Shown: one piece after another, positions 1 to 9,349 of the stretch | How the letters are laid out: each line of letters opens with the position of its first letter | Position numbering within the stretch: position 1 is the first letter of the stretch | Origin: Bacteroidota bacterium | Lineage (GTDB): Bacteria; Bacteroidota; Ignavibacteria; SZUA-365 | NCBI GenBank assembly: GCA_014860565.1 | Contig: JACZJN010000162.1 | Location: 78,739 to 142,738, forward strand | Direction: 5' to 3' | DNA length: 64,000 bases | Position numbers and translations under genes: made by a program | Notes under the pieces: generated by a model | What the model saw: the letters and a program-made list of their open reading frames with translations, nothing else | The model's database searches: none | Told to the model about the DNA's origin: nothing

Positions 1-517
1 CGGGAGATATTTCCTTTGTGTAGCCGAGCAAATGTGCAAGGTGGGGCTTGAGATGATACACGCGGCGTGACTCGATTGTGTAGTTCACACCAGGGAGGAG
101 TGTCCTGTTTTCTTCCAGCAGCGATAACTGAGCAAAACTAAGATCGCGCGCTATCTTGACGGGTTGAAACGAGTTTATCCCCGCACGGCTGACACGGTAT
201 CGAACTACGTTGGTATCAATATCGAATAGCTGTTTGAGGAGGGGAAGGATGCGCCACTCAAATTCAAATGGTGTCACTGTCAGTGTATAGCTGGGATTAT
301 TATCGACAAGAAGCTTGCCGGTACGGTCATACATGAGTCCCCGTAGCGGATCCTTGGCTATCTGCCTGATCGAGTTCGTTTCCGCCTGGGACCGGAAGGA
401 TTGGAACTGCACAAATTGCAGTTCGTAGAGGCGAATGGTCAGAATGGCGAGCAGGCTGGCAATCACTGCTGCCATAGTGTATGTACGTTTCCTGCTGCCG
501 AATGTGATGTGTTCCAT
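1..517 (-). CDS. mrdA: Penicillin-binding protein 2, N-terminal part (gene runs off the left edge)
   Basis: Minus-strand reading from ATG at 515-517 gives MEHITFGSRKRTYTMAAVIASLLAILTIRLYELQFVQFQSFRSQAETNSIRQIAKDPLRGLMYDRTGKLLVDNNPSYTLTV..., typical PBP2 N-terminus; directly downstream of mreD. Confidence 0.9.
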   Translation of the reverse strand, partial: MEHITFGSRKRTYTMAAVIASLLAILTIRLYELQFVQFQSFRSQAETNSIRQIAKDPLRGLMYDRTGKLLVDNNPSYTLTVTPFEFEWRILPLLKQLFDIDTNVVRYRVSRAGINSFQPVKIARDLSFAQLSLLEENRTLLPGVNYTIESRRVYHLKPHLAHLLGYTKEISP

Positions 518-531
518 GTGTCAGAACTGTC

Positions 532-1038
532 CTAAACCTTCATGCGTGCAACCCTGCGTGACAGGATTAGCACCGGAATTGCCGAAAGAACGGCGGTATA
601 GACCGAAGCACCGAAAACATGGAGTGCAATGATGCTTCCAAGGTCAATTGTCAGGCTCTGAAAGTATGCAAAGACGTAGATTGCGTGAAAAAGCAGCGCG
701 CACAGAAAGACGATCAGGATAGTGCGGGGACTTTGAAGTGACACTTGCGCCTTCTCCTCGTCGTAAAGGAATCCGGCGGCAAACGCAGCGATGGTCAGAC
801 TGAGCGACGTGATTCCCACAAGTGCGGAGAAATATGCATCGGCAAGTAATCCGGCAGGAAATGCAACGAGCATTCCCGTCATCTGTCCCTCGCGAAGGCT
901 GACGAACACCGCACCGATCAGGAGGAAAGAAGGCACGACGCCGTTGAGGCTGATGAGTGGAGCGATAGTGACTTGAACGATAGCGAGTAAAAGCAGAATC
1001 GCTGCCATCATAAGGACGCGTTGCATTTTCGGGGTCAT
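532..1038 (-). CDS. mreD: Rod shape-determining protein MreD
   Basis: 168 aa hydrophobic protein, MreD-like, between mreC and PBP2; overlaps mreC stop. Confidence 0.85.
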   Translation of the reverse strand: MTPKMQRVLMMAAILLLLAIVQVTIAPLISLNGVVPSFLLIGAVFVSLREGQMTGMLVAFPAGLLADAYFSALVGITSLSLTIAAFAAGFLYDEEKAQVSLQSPRTILIVFLCALLFHAIYVFAYFQSLTIDLGSIIALHVFGASVYTAVLSAIPVLILSRRVARMKV

Positions 1039-1880
1039 GGCGCATCCTCCGAGGTTCCGTACGCGCGTTGCTCCAATTCTGCGCGCACAGGCTCACGATG
1101 ATAGCGCACGACAAAGACGCGTTCCAGCGAGGCGAAATTTACTCGGGGCTCCACATCTATTCTGCTGAACAATCCGCCCTGACCTGGACCAATCGTACGA
1201 ATGATCCCAATCATGATCTCAGGTGGAAAAATATTGCTGTACTCGGATGTTACCACAGTATCACCGGGGATCACATCAGCGGTTTTCCAGACGTTCTGGA
1301 GGACGAGATTCTCACCTTCCCGCCATGCGATGATGCCGTCGATGCGTGAGCGCTTGATTTTAGCCGTCGCTCGAAAGTCGCGGTGCAGTGCAAGCATAGC
1401 AATGCTGAAACTCCCGCTGGTCGCGATGATTTTACCGACAAGACCTTCCTCGTTGATCACGGGCATGTTTATCGCAACGCTGTCATCTTCTCCTACATCC
1501 AGCGTGATCATGTTTTGCCCCAGCGCCAGATTTTTTCCGACAATCTCGGAGGGTACCAGAGGCCAGTTGCTGCGGTCGCGAAAACCTATTTTTCGTCGAA
1601 GCTCCATGTTCTCCTGGCGAAGACGGCGCAATTGCATGACCTCTTCCATCAGGGAAACATTAACATCACGAAGCGTCTCTGCGTCCTGATTCGAAGAGAA
1701 AAGAGTGGCGACCCAGTTGGAGGAGGACTGCAGGGAGGCGAGAGTGAAAAGGGAATAAGACCGTAATACCTGAACAGGCACACTGTCACTGTTGGCAATG
1801 AGGACGATAGACAGTCCGGCGAGGACTGTTACCGTAATGTATTCACGGAATACACGTATAAAGGCGATCAGTGTCTGCAC
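1035..1880 (-). CDS. mreC: Rod shape-determining protein MreC
   Basis: N-terminal TM, coiled coil, MreC beta domain (VGKNLALGQNMITLDVGEDDSVAINMPVINEEGLVGKI). Confidence 0.93.
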   Translation of the reverse strand: MQTLIAFIRVFREYITVTVLAGLSIVLIANSDSVPVQVLRSYSLFTLASLQSSSNWVATLFSSNQDAETLRDVNVSLMEEVMQLRRLRQENMELRRKIGFRDRSNWPLVPSEIVGKNLALGQNMITLDVGEDDSVAINMPVINEEGLVGKIIATSGSFSIAMLALHRDFRATAKIKRSRIDGIIAWREGENLVLQNVWKTADVIPGDTVVTSEYSNIFPPEIMIGIIRTIGPGQGGLFSRIDVEPRVNFASLERVFVVRYHREPVRAELEQRAYGTSEDAP

Positions 1881-1905
1881 TGTACATCACTCGCCGGTTC
1901 CTGAC

Positions 1906-2931
1906 TCAGTACTTTTTCCCTTTGAGGATCACCTTGCTATAATGATGAAGGTTTTCCATGATCGCTCCAGTACCGCGCACGACAGCGGTGAGGGGGTCTT
2001 CCGCAACATGAACGGGGAGATTGGTTTCTTTGCGAATGCGGCTGTCGAGTCCCTTGAGCAGGGCACCGCCGCCGGTGAGCATGATGCCGCGGTCAAGAAT
2101 GTCTGCCGCGAGTTCGGGTGGCGTTCGCTCGAGTGTGGCCTTGACGGCTTCGACGATAGCGCTGATCGGTTCCTCGAGTGCTTCGCGTATTTCTACACTC
2201 GACGCCTCGACCGTGGTAGGGAGGCCGCCCACGAGATCGCGACCCTTGACGCGCACCACCAGTTCCTGCTTAAGTGGAACGGCGCTGCCAACTTCACATT
2301 TGATGATTTCCGCAGTGCGCTCACCAATCAGGAGATTATGGTGTTTCTTGAAATGCTGCATGATTGCGTTGTTGAGCTCGTCGCCCGCGATACGGATTGA
2401 TTCTTCCTGCACGATGCCGGAAAGGGCGATAACGGCAATTTCCGTGGTGCCGCCGCCAATATCGATAATCATATCGCCGACGGGAGCGTCAACAGAAAGT
2501 CCGATACCGATTGCCGCGGCCATTGGTTCAGCGACAAGGTACACTTCCTTGGCGCCGGCATGTTCGCCACTGTCTCGCACGGCACGCTTCTCGACTTCGG
2601 TGATACCGCTCGGAACCGAGATGACGATGCGCCTGCTGGGAATCCAGCTGTTCATGATTTTCTTGATGAACGCGCGCAGCATCCCTTCCGCGATTTCGAA
2701 ATCGGCGATAACTCCGTCACGCATGGGACGAATCACCTGCAGGTCGCGGTGGGTTTTGCCTTGCATTTCACGAGCATCATTGCCGATCGCGATGATTTTT
2801 TTTGTGTTCTTGTCGAAGGCGACGATTGAAGGTTCGCTGAGAACAACACCCTTGTCCTTGACCCAGATGAGGGTGTTCGCAGTTCCGAGATCAATTGCGA
2901 GATCGTTGCTGAAAAGACTGAATATGCCCAT
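1906..2931 (-). CDS. mreB: Actin-like rod shape-determining protein MreB
   Basis: NDLAIDLGTANTLIWVKDKGVVLSEPSIVA, DIGGGTTEIAVIALSGIV, LTGGGALLKGLD. Confidence 0.98.
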   Translation of the reverse strand: MGIFSLFSNDLAIDLGTANTLIWVKDKGVVLSEPSIVAFDKNTKKIIAIGNDAREMQGKTHRDLQVIRPMRDGVIADFEIAEGMLRAFIKKIMNSWIPSRRIVISVPSGITEVEKRAVRDSGEHAGAKEVYLVAEPMAAAIGIGLSVDAPVGDMIIDIGGGTTEIAVIALSGIVQEESIRIAGDELNNAIMQHFKKHHNLLIGERTAEIIKCEVGSAVPLKQELVVRVKGRDLVGGLPTTVEASSVEIREALEEPISAIVEAVKATLERTPPELAADILDRGIMLTGGGALLKGLDSRIRKETNLPVHVAEDPLTAVVRGTGAIMENLHHYSKVILKGKKY

Positions 2932-2947
2932 AGATGTTTCTTGCTTG

Positions 2948-4483
2948 TCAGTGCTTGAAGTGGCGGGTGCCGGTAAAAATCATGGAGATGTTATGTTCGT
3001 CTGCTGCCGCGATGACCTCTTCGTCGCGTACCGAACCACCGGGCTGGATGACCGCAGTCGCGCCGGCTTTCACTGCAGCAAGCAATCCGTCGGCGAAGGG
3101 GAAGAATGCATCCGAAGCGACGACGGATCCCTCCAGGGAGAGGGACGCATTGGTGGCCTTGAGCGCTGCAATGGTGCTGGAATCAACACGCGACATCTGT
3201 CCCGCACCAATACCGAGTGTGCGTCTGTTGTCTGTATACACAACGGCGTTCGATTTCACGTGCTTGACGATGCGCCAGGCGAACTCGAGCGCAGTTCGTT
3301 CGTCCTCTGTCGGTTGTCTGCGCGAGACCACCTCCCATGCCTTGGGATTCTCGGGTTCCGCATCGGCCATCTGGCAAAGATAACCATTTCTCACAGATTT
3401 CACCTGCAGGGGCAGGGGACCTGGGCGTCGGGCGAGGAGTCGGATCAAACGGCGATCACGCTTTCGCCTGAGGATGTCAAGAGCGTCCTCAGCGAACGAA
3501 GGGGCAATGATGACCTCGGAAAACATTTCATTGAGCATCTCTGCGAGCTCGATATCCACTTCACGGTTCAGGGCAATGATGCCTCCATAAGCGGAGGCCG
3601 GATCGGTTGTCAGTGCCGCGCTGTACGCCTCGAGCAAACTCTCTCCAATCGCGCAACCACAGGGATTTGTGTGCTTGATGATGGCGGCGGCAGGGCTGTC
3701 AAATTCTTCGATAAGCGCAGCGGCGGCATCGATGTCGACGATATTGTTGTAAGAGAGCTCCTTGCCGTGAAGCTTGTCGAATGCGTCGAAAAAGCTACCG
3801 TAAAGAGCAGCCGGCTGATGCGGATTTTCACCGTACCGCAGATGCTGGGTCTTCTCGGAAGAGATGAGCAAATGTGCAGGGATTCCGCCCGATGATTCTG
3901 TCTGCTCCAGCAGAAATGTTGCGATGGCGTTGTCGTAGCGTGCGGTAAGGGCAAAGACCTTCGCAGCAAGAATCTTGCGCAGCTCGGGTGTCGTATCACC
4001 GTGGTCGACGATCATGCGTGCGACGGAATCATAATCGGCAGGATCGCAAACCACCGTGACAGCGGCATGGTTCTTTGCCGCTGAACGCAGCATGGAAGGT
4101 CCCCCGATGTCGATCTGTTCGATGCACTCTCCAAAAGTAGCGCCTGCAGCGACCGTCTCTTCGAAAGGATACAGGCTGATAACGAGCAAGTCGATCAGTT
4201 CAATGCCATGCTCGGAGATCTGCTGCATGTGCGCGTCCTGATCCCGCCTTGCGAGCAATCCCCCGTGAATCATGGGATGAAGGGTTTTCACGCGGCCATC
4301 GAGCATTTCAGGGAAGCCGGTGATCTCCTGGACTTGTTTGACAGGCAGGCCTGCTTTCTGAAGCACGGAAAAAGTGCCACCGGTTGAAATCAGCATCACG
4401 CCATTTTCGACGAGTGTACGCGCAAAATCAATGATTCCAGTCTTGTCATACACGCTCAGGAGAGCGCGACGAATGGTCGCCAT
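2948..4483 (-). CDS. purH: Bifunctional AICAR transformylase/IMP cyclohydrolase
   Basis: RRALLSVYDKTGIIDFARTLVENGVMLISTGGT..., ERTALEFAWRIVKHVKSNAVVYT, PGGSVRDEEVIAAADEH. Confidence 0.97.
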   Translation of the reverse strand: MATIRRALLSVYDKTGIIDFARTLVENGVMLISTGGTFSVLQKAGLPVKQVQEITGFPEMLDGRVKTLHPMIHGGLLARRDQDAHMQQISEHGIELIDLLVISLYPFEETVAAGATFGECIEQIDIGGPSMLRSAAKNHAAVTVVCDPADYDSVARMIVDHGDTTPELRKILAAKVFALTARYDNAIATFLLEQTESSGGIPAHLLISSEKTQHLRYGENPHQPAALYGSFFDAFDKLHGKELSYNNIVDIDAAAALIEEFDSPAAAIIKHTNPCGCAIGESLLEAYSAALTTDPASAYGGIIALNREVDIELAEMLNEMFSEVIIAPSFAEDALDILRRKRDRRLIRLLARRPGPLPLQVKSVRNGYLCQMADAEPENPKAWEVVSRRQPTEDERTALEFAWRIVKHVKSNAVVYTDNRRTLGIGAGQMSRVDSSTIAALKATNASLSLEGSVVASDAFFPFADGLLAAVKAGATAVIQPGGSVRDEEVIAAADEHNISMIFTGTRHFKH

Positions 4484-4490
4484 GTTTCCT

Positions 4491-5102
4491 CTAGTTTCGA
4501 ATGAAGATCCTGTTATCTATCACTTCGACGCGGCGCTCCGCGAAAAGCTGCAGGGCTTCAGGATAAATTGTATGTTCCACATCCAGCACGCGCTCCGCAA
4601 GTGAATCGACGGTATCGTCACTGTGCACAATGACGGAGCGTTGCATTACGATAGGCCCGCGGTCATATTCTTCGTCGACCAGATGGACGGTCGCTCCGGA
4701 AACCTGCACCCCGGAGGCGAGCACCGCTTCGTGTACACGACGTCCATACATGCCTTTCCCCCCAAAGGCAGGGAGCAGGGCAGGATGTATGTTGACCATG
4801 CGCTGTGGGAATGCCGCCACTACCTCGGCGGGAATCAATTTCACATAGCCTGCCAGGGCAATGAAATCAGCGGACTGCGCTTCCAGGAAATCGAGCATGA
4901 CACGCGCCTGTTCGTCCGGGAATTTACCCTCGACAGACAGGCAGGGAATTCCCTCTCCCTCCGCAAAGCTCCGTGCAGGAGCACTGTCGAGGTTCGTGAC
5001 GACGGCAACGATTTCGGCCGTGAGGCGCCGTTCCTTGATTGCCATATGGATGGATCGGAGATTGGATCCCCGTCCCGAAACAAATACCGCGAGTTGAAGC
5101 AT
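4491..5102 (-). CDS. purN: Phosphoribosylglycinamide formyltransferase
   Basis: LAVFVSGRGSNLRSI, LAGYVKLIPAEVVAAFPQRMVNIHPALLPAFGGKGMYG. Confidence 0.96.
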   Translation of the reverse strand: MLQLAVFVSGRGSNLRSIHMAIKERRLTAEIVAVVTNLDSAPARSFAEGEGIPCLSVEGKFPDEQARVMLDFLEAQSADFIALAGYVKLIPAEVVAAFPQRMVNIHPALLPAFGGKGMYGRRVHEAVLASGVQVSGATVHLVDEEYDRGPIVMQRSVIVHSDDTVDSLAERVLDVEHTIYPEALQLFAERRVEVIDNRIFIRN

Positions 5103-5243
5103 ATTCTCTAATCTTGTTCAGAAATGAAAGTTACGCAAAATGCCTCTGTCAATCAATGCAAAGGGGCAGAAGGGAACCGGAATGTCGCGGAAAACTGTTA
5201 CCTTTGTGATTGAAGCAACGTTGTCACGAATTGGAGAACTACC

Positions 5244-5570
5244 ATGATGTCATTTGTCGGCCGCGAAAGAGAGCTGTTCGACCACATGCGGGAGCGGGGC
5301 ATCCCCGTCTACCATCTCAGTAATCTTTTCGTACGCGATATTCAGGCCGCAATCCGGGATTTCGCGCGGGAAAAGGAGAACACAGACATCGGGACAAGAG
5401 AAATTGACCGACTCGCAGAGGAATTCGTTTCCGATTTAGAGCATAGGGGCGTGATCATCCCGTTCAGAAATAATACCTATGTACTCCATATGGAGGAGTA
5501 TCGGCTCAAATCAGCCAAGGACGAAGAGACGGAGACCGCGGCATCACCTTCTGAAGCAGTTCCGGCCTGA
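5244..5570 (+). CDS. Hypothetical protein, 108 aa
   Basis: ORF with ATG after ggag-like RBS; divergent from purN; no recognised domain. Confidence 0.65.
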   Translation: MMSFVGRERELFDHMRERGIPVYHLSNLFVRDIQAAIRDFAREKENTDIGTREIDRLAEEFVSDLEHRGVIIPFRNNTYVLHMEEYRLKSAKDEETETAASPSEAVPA

Positions 5571-5651
5571 CGCGTTCGTCTCTTGCATACATAGCGCCTT
5601 TTTGAATACGTTAAAGAATAAATGTTTCCGTGATCATACTGGAGTCATAGA

Positions 5652-6008
5652 ATGTCCGAGCACATGACAGAAGCAATTGGTGAAATCACTGTTACCGATA
5701 AAGCAGCCAAAGAAGTCGCGAATATTCGGTCAGAAAACAACATTCCTGAAAATTATCTCCTTCGCATCGGCGTGAAGGGAGGGGGCTGTTCGGGTCTGAG
5801 CTATTCCCTCGGCTTCGACGGCGATCTCCACGATACAGACGAGACCATGGAAATCAATGGCGTCAAACTCGTCATCGATGCAAAAAGTCTTTTCTACCTC
5901 GGTGGAACCGAACTCGATTATTCCGATGGTCTCAACGGCCGCGGTTTCGTGTTCAACAATCCCAATGCCGTTCGCACCTGCGGCTGCGGATCCTCCTTCG
6001 GGGTGTAG
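5652..6008 (+). CDS. HesB/IscA-family iron-sulfur cluster assembly protein
   Basis: RIGVKGGGCSGLSYSLGF...GRGFVFNNPNAVRTCGCGSSFGV with conserved Cys and CGCG tail. Confidence 0.95.
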   Translation: MSEHMTEAIGEITVTDKAAKEVANIRSENNIPENYLLRIGVKGGGCSGLSYSLGFDGDLHDTDETMEINGVKLVIDAKSLFYLGGTELDYSDGLNGRGFVFNNPNAVRTCGCGSSFGV

Positions 6009-6033
6009 TCACTCCCTCGCATACTGCGAAAAT

Positions 6034-6068
6034 GAAAGCGCCTCGGTGATGACATCGAGGCGCTTTTC
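6034..6068. terminator. Likely intrinsic terminator between convergent genes
   Basis: AAAGCGCCTCG (6035-6045) / CGAGGCGCTTT (6056-6066) perfect inverted repeat followed by T-rich sequence. Confidence 0.85.
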
Positions 6069-6138
6069 TCATTATAGTACGATTCCGGTATGTCCTAGGG
6101 AGTATCTTCTTTTCGTGAGGCTGAGCTCCGGAGATGAA

Positions 6139-7788
6139 TCATTCCTTGTTGCCGCGCAGCAAGGCCGCTTCCCAGGACTTCCTATCCTCCAGAAGCTTCA
6201 CAGCCCTGGAAATCGTTTGATCTCCTTCGACAGAAGTATTGATCCTCGCGGTTTCTCCTTCAAGCTGGAATACAAATTCCTCTGTCAGAAGTCGCTTGAT
6301 CTCATCCCACTGCCGGTCAAACTGAGCTGCGCGCAGCGCGGACACCTCTGAATCAAGAGCGCGTATACGATCGAGCCCCCGGGATTGCATGCCCTGCCGC
6401 AGCGCCTCGGATTTCAGATTCTTCAACGCATCATCCAGATCGTTTCCATCTGCGATCGCGAGAGAGTCCGCATATTTCATGAACAAGTTGCGAAGGCGGC
6501 GATCAATCGCAGGTACGCGTCCGGGTTTATAGATGTTCACGTATCGAGCGACAAAAGAAAAAATGGCATTGTGCTTGTCGAGGGTTGTCAGGAGGGGCGA
6601 GAGAGAATCTTTTGGGAGAAGGATATCTGGAATGATTCCGTTGGATTCGTGTACAGGTCGTGAAAGACGAAGGGTATGGAAAACCGGAGCATCGGTCGCT
6701 TCCTCGCGAACATTCCGCGCTTGACCATTTTCATAGCTGAGACGCTGTATACAGCGGCCGGATGGTATGAAGTAACGTGAAGTAGTGAGCTTCAGGAAGG
6801 CGTTGTATGTGAGCGGGATGAGTGTCTGTACGAGTCCCTTGCCGAACGTGCGTTGCCCGATGATCACGGCACGATCAAGATCCTGCAATGCACCGGCGAC
6901 GATTTCCGAAGCGCTCGCGCTGTGTTCGTTCACAAGTACGACAATTGGAACTTCCGCGTCGATGGGTTCCGTTTTCCCGAAATAGCTGCGGGCATAGTCC
7001 GCCTGTCGGCCCTTCATGGCGACTATCGCGGTTCCGGGAGTGACAAATTGATCGACCAGGGCGACGGCCGTCTCGAGCAGCCCGCCGGGATTGTCCCGCA
7101 CATCAATGATGACGCCCCGGACAGCGCCATTCCGGTAGGCGCGCTGCAACGCCACTTGAATCGAATCGATGGCGGTACGAGTAAATCGCGTGAGTTTCAT
7201 GTAAAAGATTTTTTTCCCGAGCACGTTCTGATAGGGCAGGGGATCAATCGAAATCTCACGTCGCAGCACGGTCAGGAGGAGTGAGTCGTACAATCCTGGC
7301 CGACGAACGAGAAGTTGGACACCCGTTCCCGGCTGCCCACGCAGCAGTGGACGAAGGTCATCAGGGTTCTCTTTTCTCAGATCGATATCATCGATGCGCA
7401 GGAGGACATCACCCAAGCGCAGGTTGGTCAGTGGTCGTACTTCATCGTAGATGTAGCTGACGATGTGTTGACCATTTTGCTTTCGCACCTTGATACCAAG
7501 CCCGCTGTAGCTGCCGCGAGCAAGTACGTCAACTTCGCTGTTCTCCTTTTCTTCGATCAGCTCAGCATACGGGTCAAGTTGGCCAAGCATACCTTTAACC
7601 CCTGCACGCAGCAGATCGTCGGGTGAGGCCTCCTCGACGTATTCACTGAGAATACGCTGGTAAACATTTGACAGTAGTTCATGCCCGCGGATCGTCCGCT
7701 GTCCGGTATCGTCGATCGCAGCCATGATGAAAATCGCTGCAGTGAAGCCAAGGACGGCATTGAAGACGCGTGATCGAAAGATGCGCAT
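6139..7788 (-). CDS. S41-family C-terminal processing peptidase (PDZ domain)
   Basis: DVRDNPGGLLETAVALVDQFV, VVLVNEHSASASEIVAGALQD, RTFGKGLVQT. Confidence 0.95.
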   Translation of the reverse strand: MRIFRSRVFNAVLGFTAAIFIMAAIDDTGQRTIRGHELLSNVYQRILSEYVEEASPDDLLRAGVKGMLGQLDPYAELIEEKENSEVDVLARGSYSGLGIKVRKQNGQHIVSYIYDEVRPLTNLRLGDVLLRIDDIDLRKENPDDLRPLLRGQPGTGVQLLVRRPGLYDSLLLTVLRREISIDPLPYQNVLGKKIFYMKLTRFTRTAIDSIQVALQRAYRNGAVRGVIIDVRDNPGGLLETAVALVDQFVTPGTAIVAMKGRQADYARSYFGKTEPIDAEVPIVVLVNEHSASASEIVAGALQDLDRAVIIGQRTFGKGLVQTLIPLTYNAFLKLTTSRYFIPSGRCIQRLSYENGQARNVREEATDAPVFHTLRLSRPVHESNGIIPDILLPKDSLSPLLTTLDKHNAIFSFVARYVNIYKPGRVPAIDRRLRNLFMKYADSLAIADGNDLDDALKNLKSEALRQGMQSRGLDRIRALDSEVSALRAAQFDRQWDEIKRLLTEEFVFQLEGETARINTSVEGDQTISRAVKLLEDRKSWEAALLRGNKE

Positions 7789-7791
7789 GGT

Positions 7792-8427
7792 TCAGGACTC
7801 CTCAAACCTGGTCGGAGGCAGCGATGAAACGACCCATCCCCAGATCTCTTCCGATACGGATTCCGGTTGTCGCATTCCGTTTATGATACGGAATCGAGAA
7901 GGGGAAGTCGAGGCGATTTGGTGATATCCATCACGCACCCGCTGATAAAAAGCCGTATCCGCGTTTTCCATGCGATCGACATGCGCGATTCGAGCGGCCC
8001 TGCGCATCTGACTTTCTTCGATGCTGATGTCTATGAAGAAACTCATATCGGGAAGTAAACCATGCGTGACGAGTCCATGTACGTGCTCGATGGAATCGAT
8101 GGGGATCCCACGTCCATATCCCTGATAGGCAGTTGTCGAATCGTGAAAACGGTCAGCAACGACGATGGCACCACGCCGGAGCGCAGGGAGGATGCGCTCC
8201 GTGACAAGCTGCGATCGTGACGCGGAAAAGAGCAGCAGCTCCGTACAGCTGTCCATGTCCCCGTGTTTCAGATCGAGGAGAAGATCACGGATACGTTCTG
8301 ATATTTCCGTTCCCCCGGGTTCGCGGACGATCAACACCTCCCGTTGCTGTGCTTGCAAACGGCGAGCCAGAAAATCGATTTGCGTCGATTTCCCTGAGCA
8401 ATCTATTCCTTCGAAGGTAATAAACAT
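7792..8427 (-). CDS. tmk: Thymidylate kinase
   Basis: MFITFEGIDCSGKSTQIDFLARRL, VREPGGTEISERIRDLLLD, DRFHDSTTAYQGYGRG. Confidence 0.97.
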   Translation of the reverse strand: MFITFEGIDCSGKSTQIDFLARRLQAQQREVLIVREPGGTEISERIRDLLLDLKHGDMDSCTELLLFSASRSQLVTERILPALRRGAIVVADRFHDSTTAYQGYGRGIPIDSIEHVHGLVTHGLLPDMSFFIDISIEESQMRRAARIAHVDRMENADTAFYQRVRDGYHQIASTSPSRFRIINGMRQPESVSEEIWGWVVSSLPPTRFEES

Positions 8428-8442
8428 GCGGAAGCCTCCGGG

Positions 8443-9348
8443 TCAGGACCGTGGATGGAATGTGCGATGCACTTCCTTGATATAGTCTCGATCCACGTGC
8501 GTGTAAATCTGTGTCGTACTTATGTCAGCATGTCCGAGCATCTCCTGCACCGATCGCAAGTCAGCACCACCTTCAAGCAGATGGGTCGCGAAGGAGTGCC
8601 GAAAAGTGTGGGGATGGACGTCCATACTGATGCCGGCAAGTGCGGCATATTTTTTTGTTATCGTCAGGATGCTCATGCGGCTGATGGGTCCACCGCGATG
8701 ATTGACAAAAACGACATGATGCTGTTTACCACGTTGCAGCAGTCGTGGTCGCACACTACGAAGGTACTCTTCACACCACCTCCTCGCCTGGGAGCCAACG
8801 GGGACGATGCGTTCCTTGCTGCCTTTGCCAAAGACGCGTGCAAGACCTTCCTCGAGAAGCAGTTGCTCAAGCGTCAGGGAGGTCAGTTCGCTGACGCGCA
8901 TTCCCGTCGCGTACAGCGTCTCGAGTATCGCACGATCACGAAGGCCGAGGAGCTGAGCCGTGTCGGGTTGTGCCAGTATCGCGATCATTTCATCCTGCGT
9001 TAAAACCAATGGCAGATGACGCGTCAGCGAGGGCGTGTCGAGCTGCTCTGAAGGATTGGTATTGCAGAGGCGCTCGGTAAGCAGGAAACGGTGGAAATGT
9101 CGGATCGAGGAAATCGTACGTGCCATGCTCGAGGCGGCGAAGCCGGTTGCCTGGAGGCCACGCAGAAAATCGGTGATGTCACGCAATGCAATCTGCGCGG
9201 GTTCGACGATTCTACGATTATCTTTCAGCCATGCACTGTAGCGCGTCACATCAAGCATATATGATGCAACCGAATGCTCCGAAAATCCGCGCTCAAGGCG
9301 AAGATAGTTTCTGAATCCGGTGAGTGCTGACTGCAGGACAGGAGGCAT
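8443..9348 (-). CDS. xerD: Site-specific tyrosine recombinase, XerD-like
   Basis: [55 protein letters not shown]; full R/HxxR/H/Y set. Confidence 0.9.
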   Translation of the reverse strand: MPPVLQSALTGFRNYLRLERGFSEHSVASYMLDVTRYSAWLKDNRRIVEPAQIALRDITDFLRGLQATGFAASSMARTISSIRHFHRFLLTERLCNTNPSEQLDTPSLTRHLPLVLTQDEMIAILAQPDTAQLLGLRDRAILETLYATGMRVSELTSLTLEQLLLEEGLARVFGKGSKERIVPVGSQARRWCEEYLRSVRPRLLQRGKQHHVVFVNHRGGPISRMSILTITKKYAALAGISMDVHPHTFRHSFATHLLEGGADLRSVQEMLGHADISTTQIYTHVDRDYIKEVHRTFHPRS

Positions 9349-9349
9349 G

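Noticed and set aside
2021-3895. 624-aa plus-strand ORF across mreB and purH
   Set aside because: Antisense shadow ORF of two conserved genes; Ser/Arg/Pro-rich without domain signal.
8443-9348. Tyrosine recombinase as evidence for an integrated mobile element
   Set aside because: Sequence fits housekeeping XerD and neighbours are core genes; no att-like repeats, transposase or phage genes seen.
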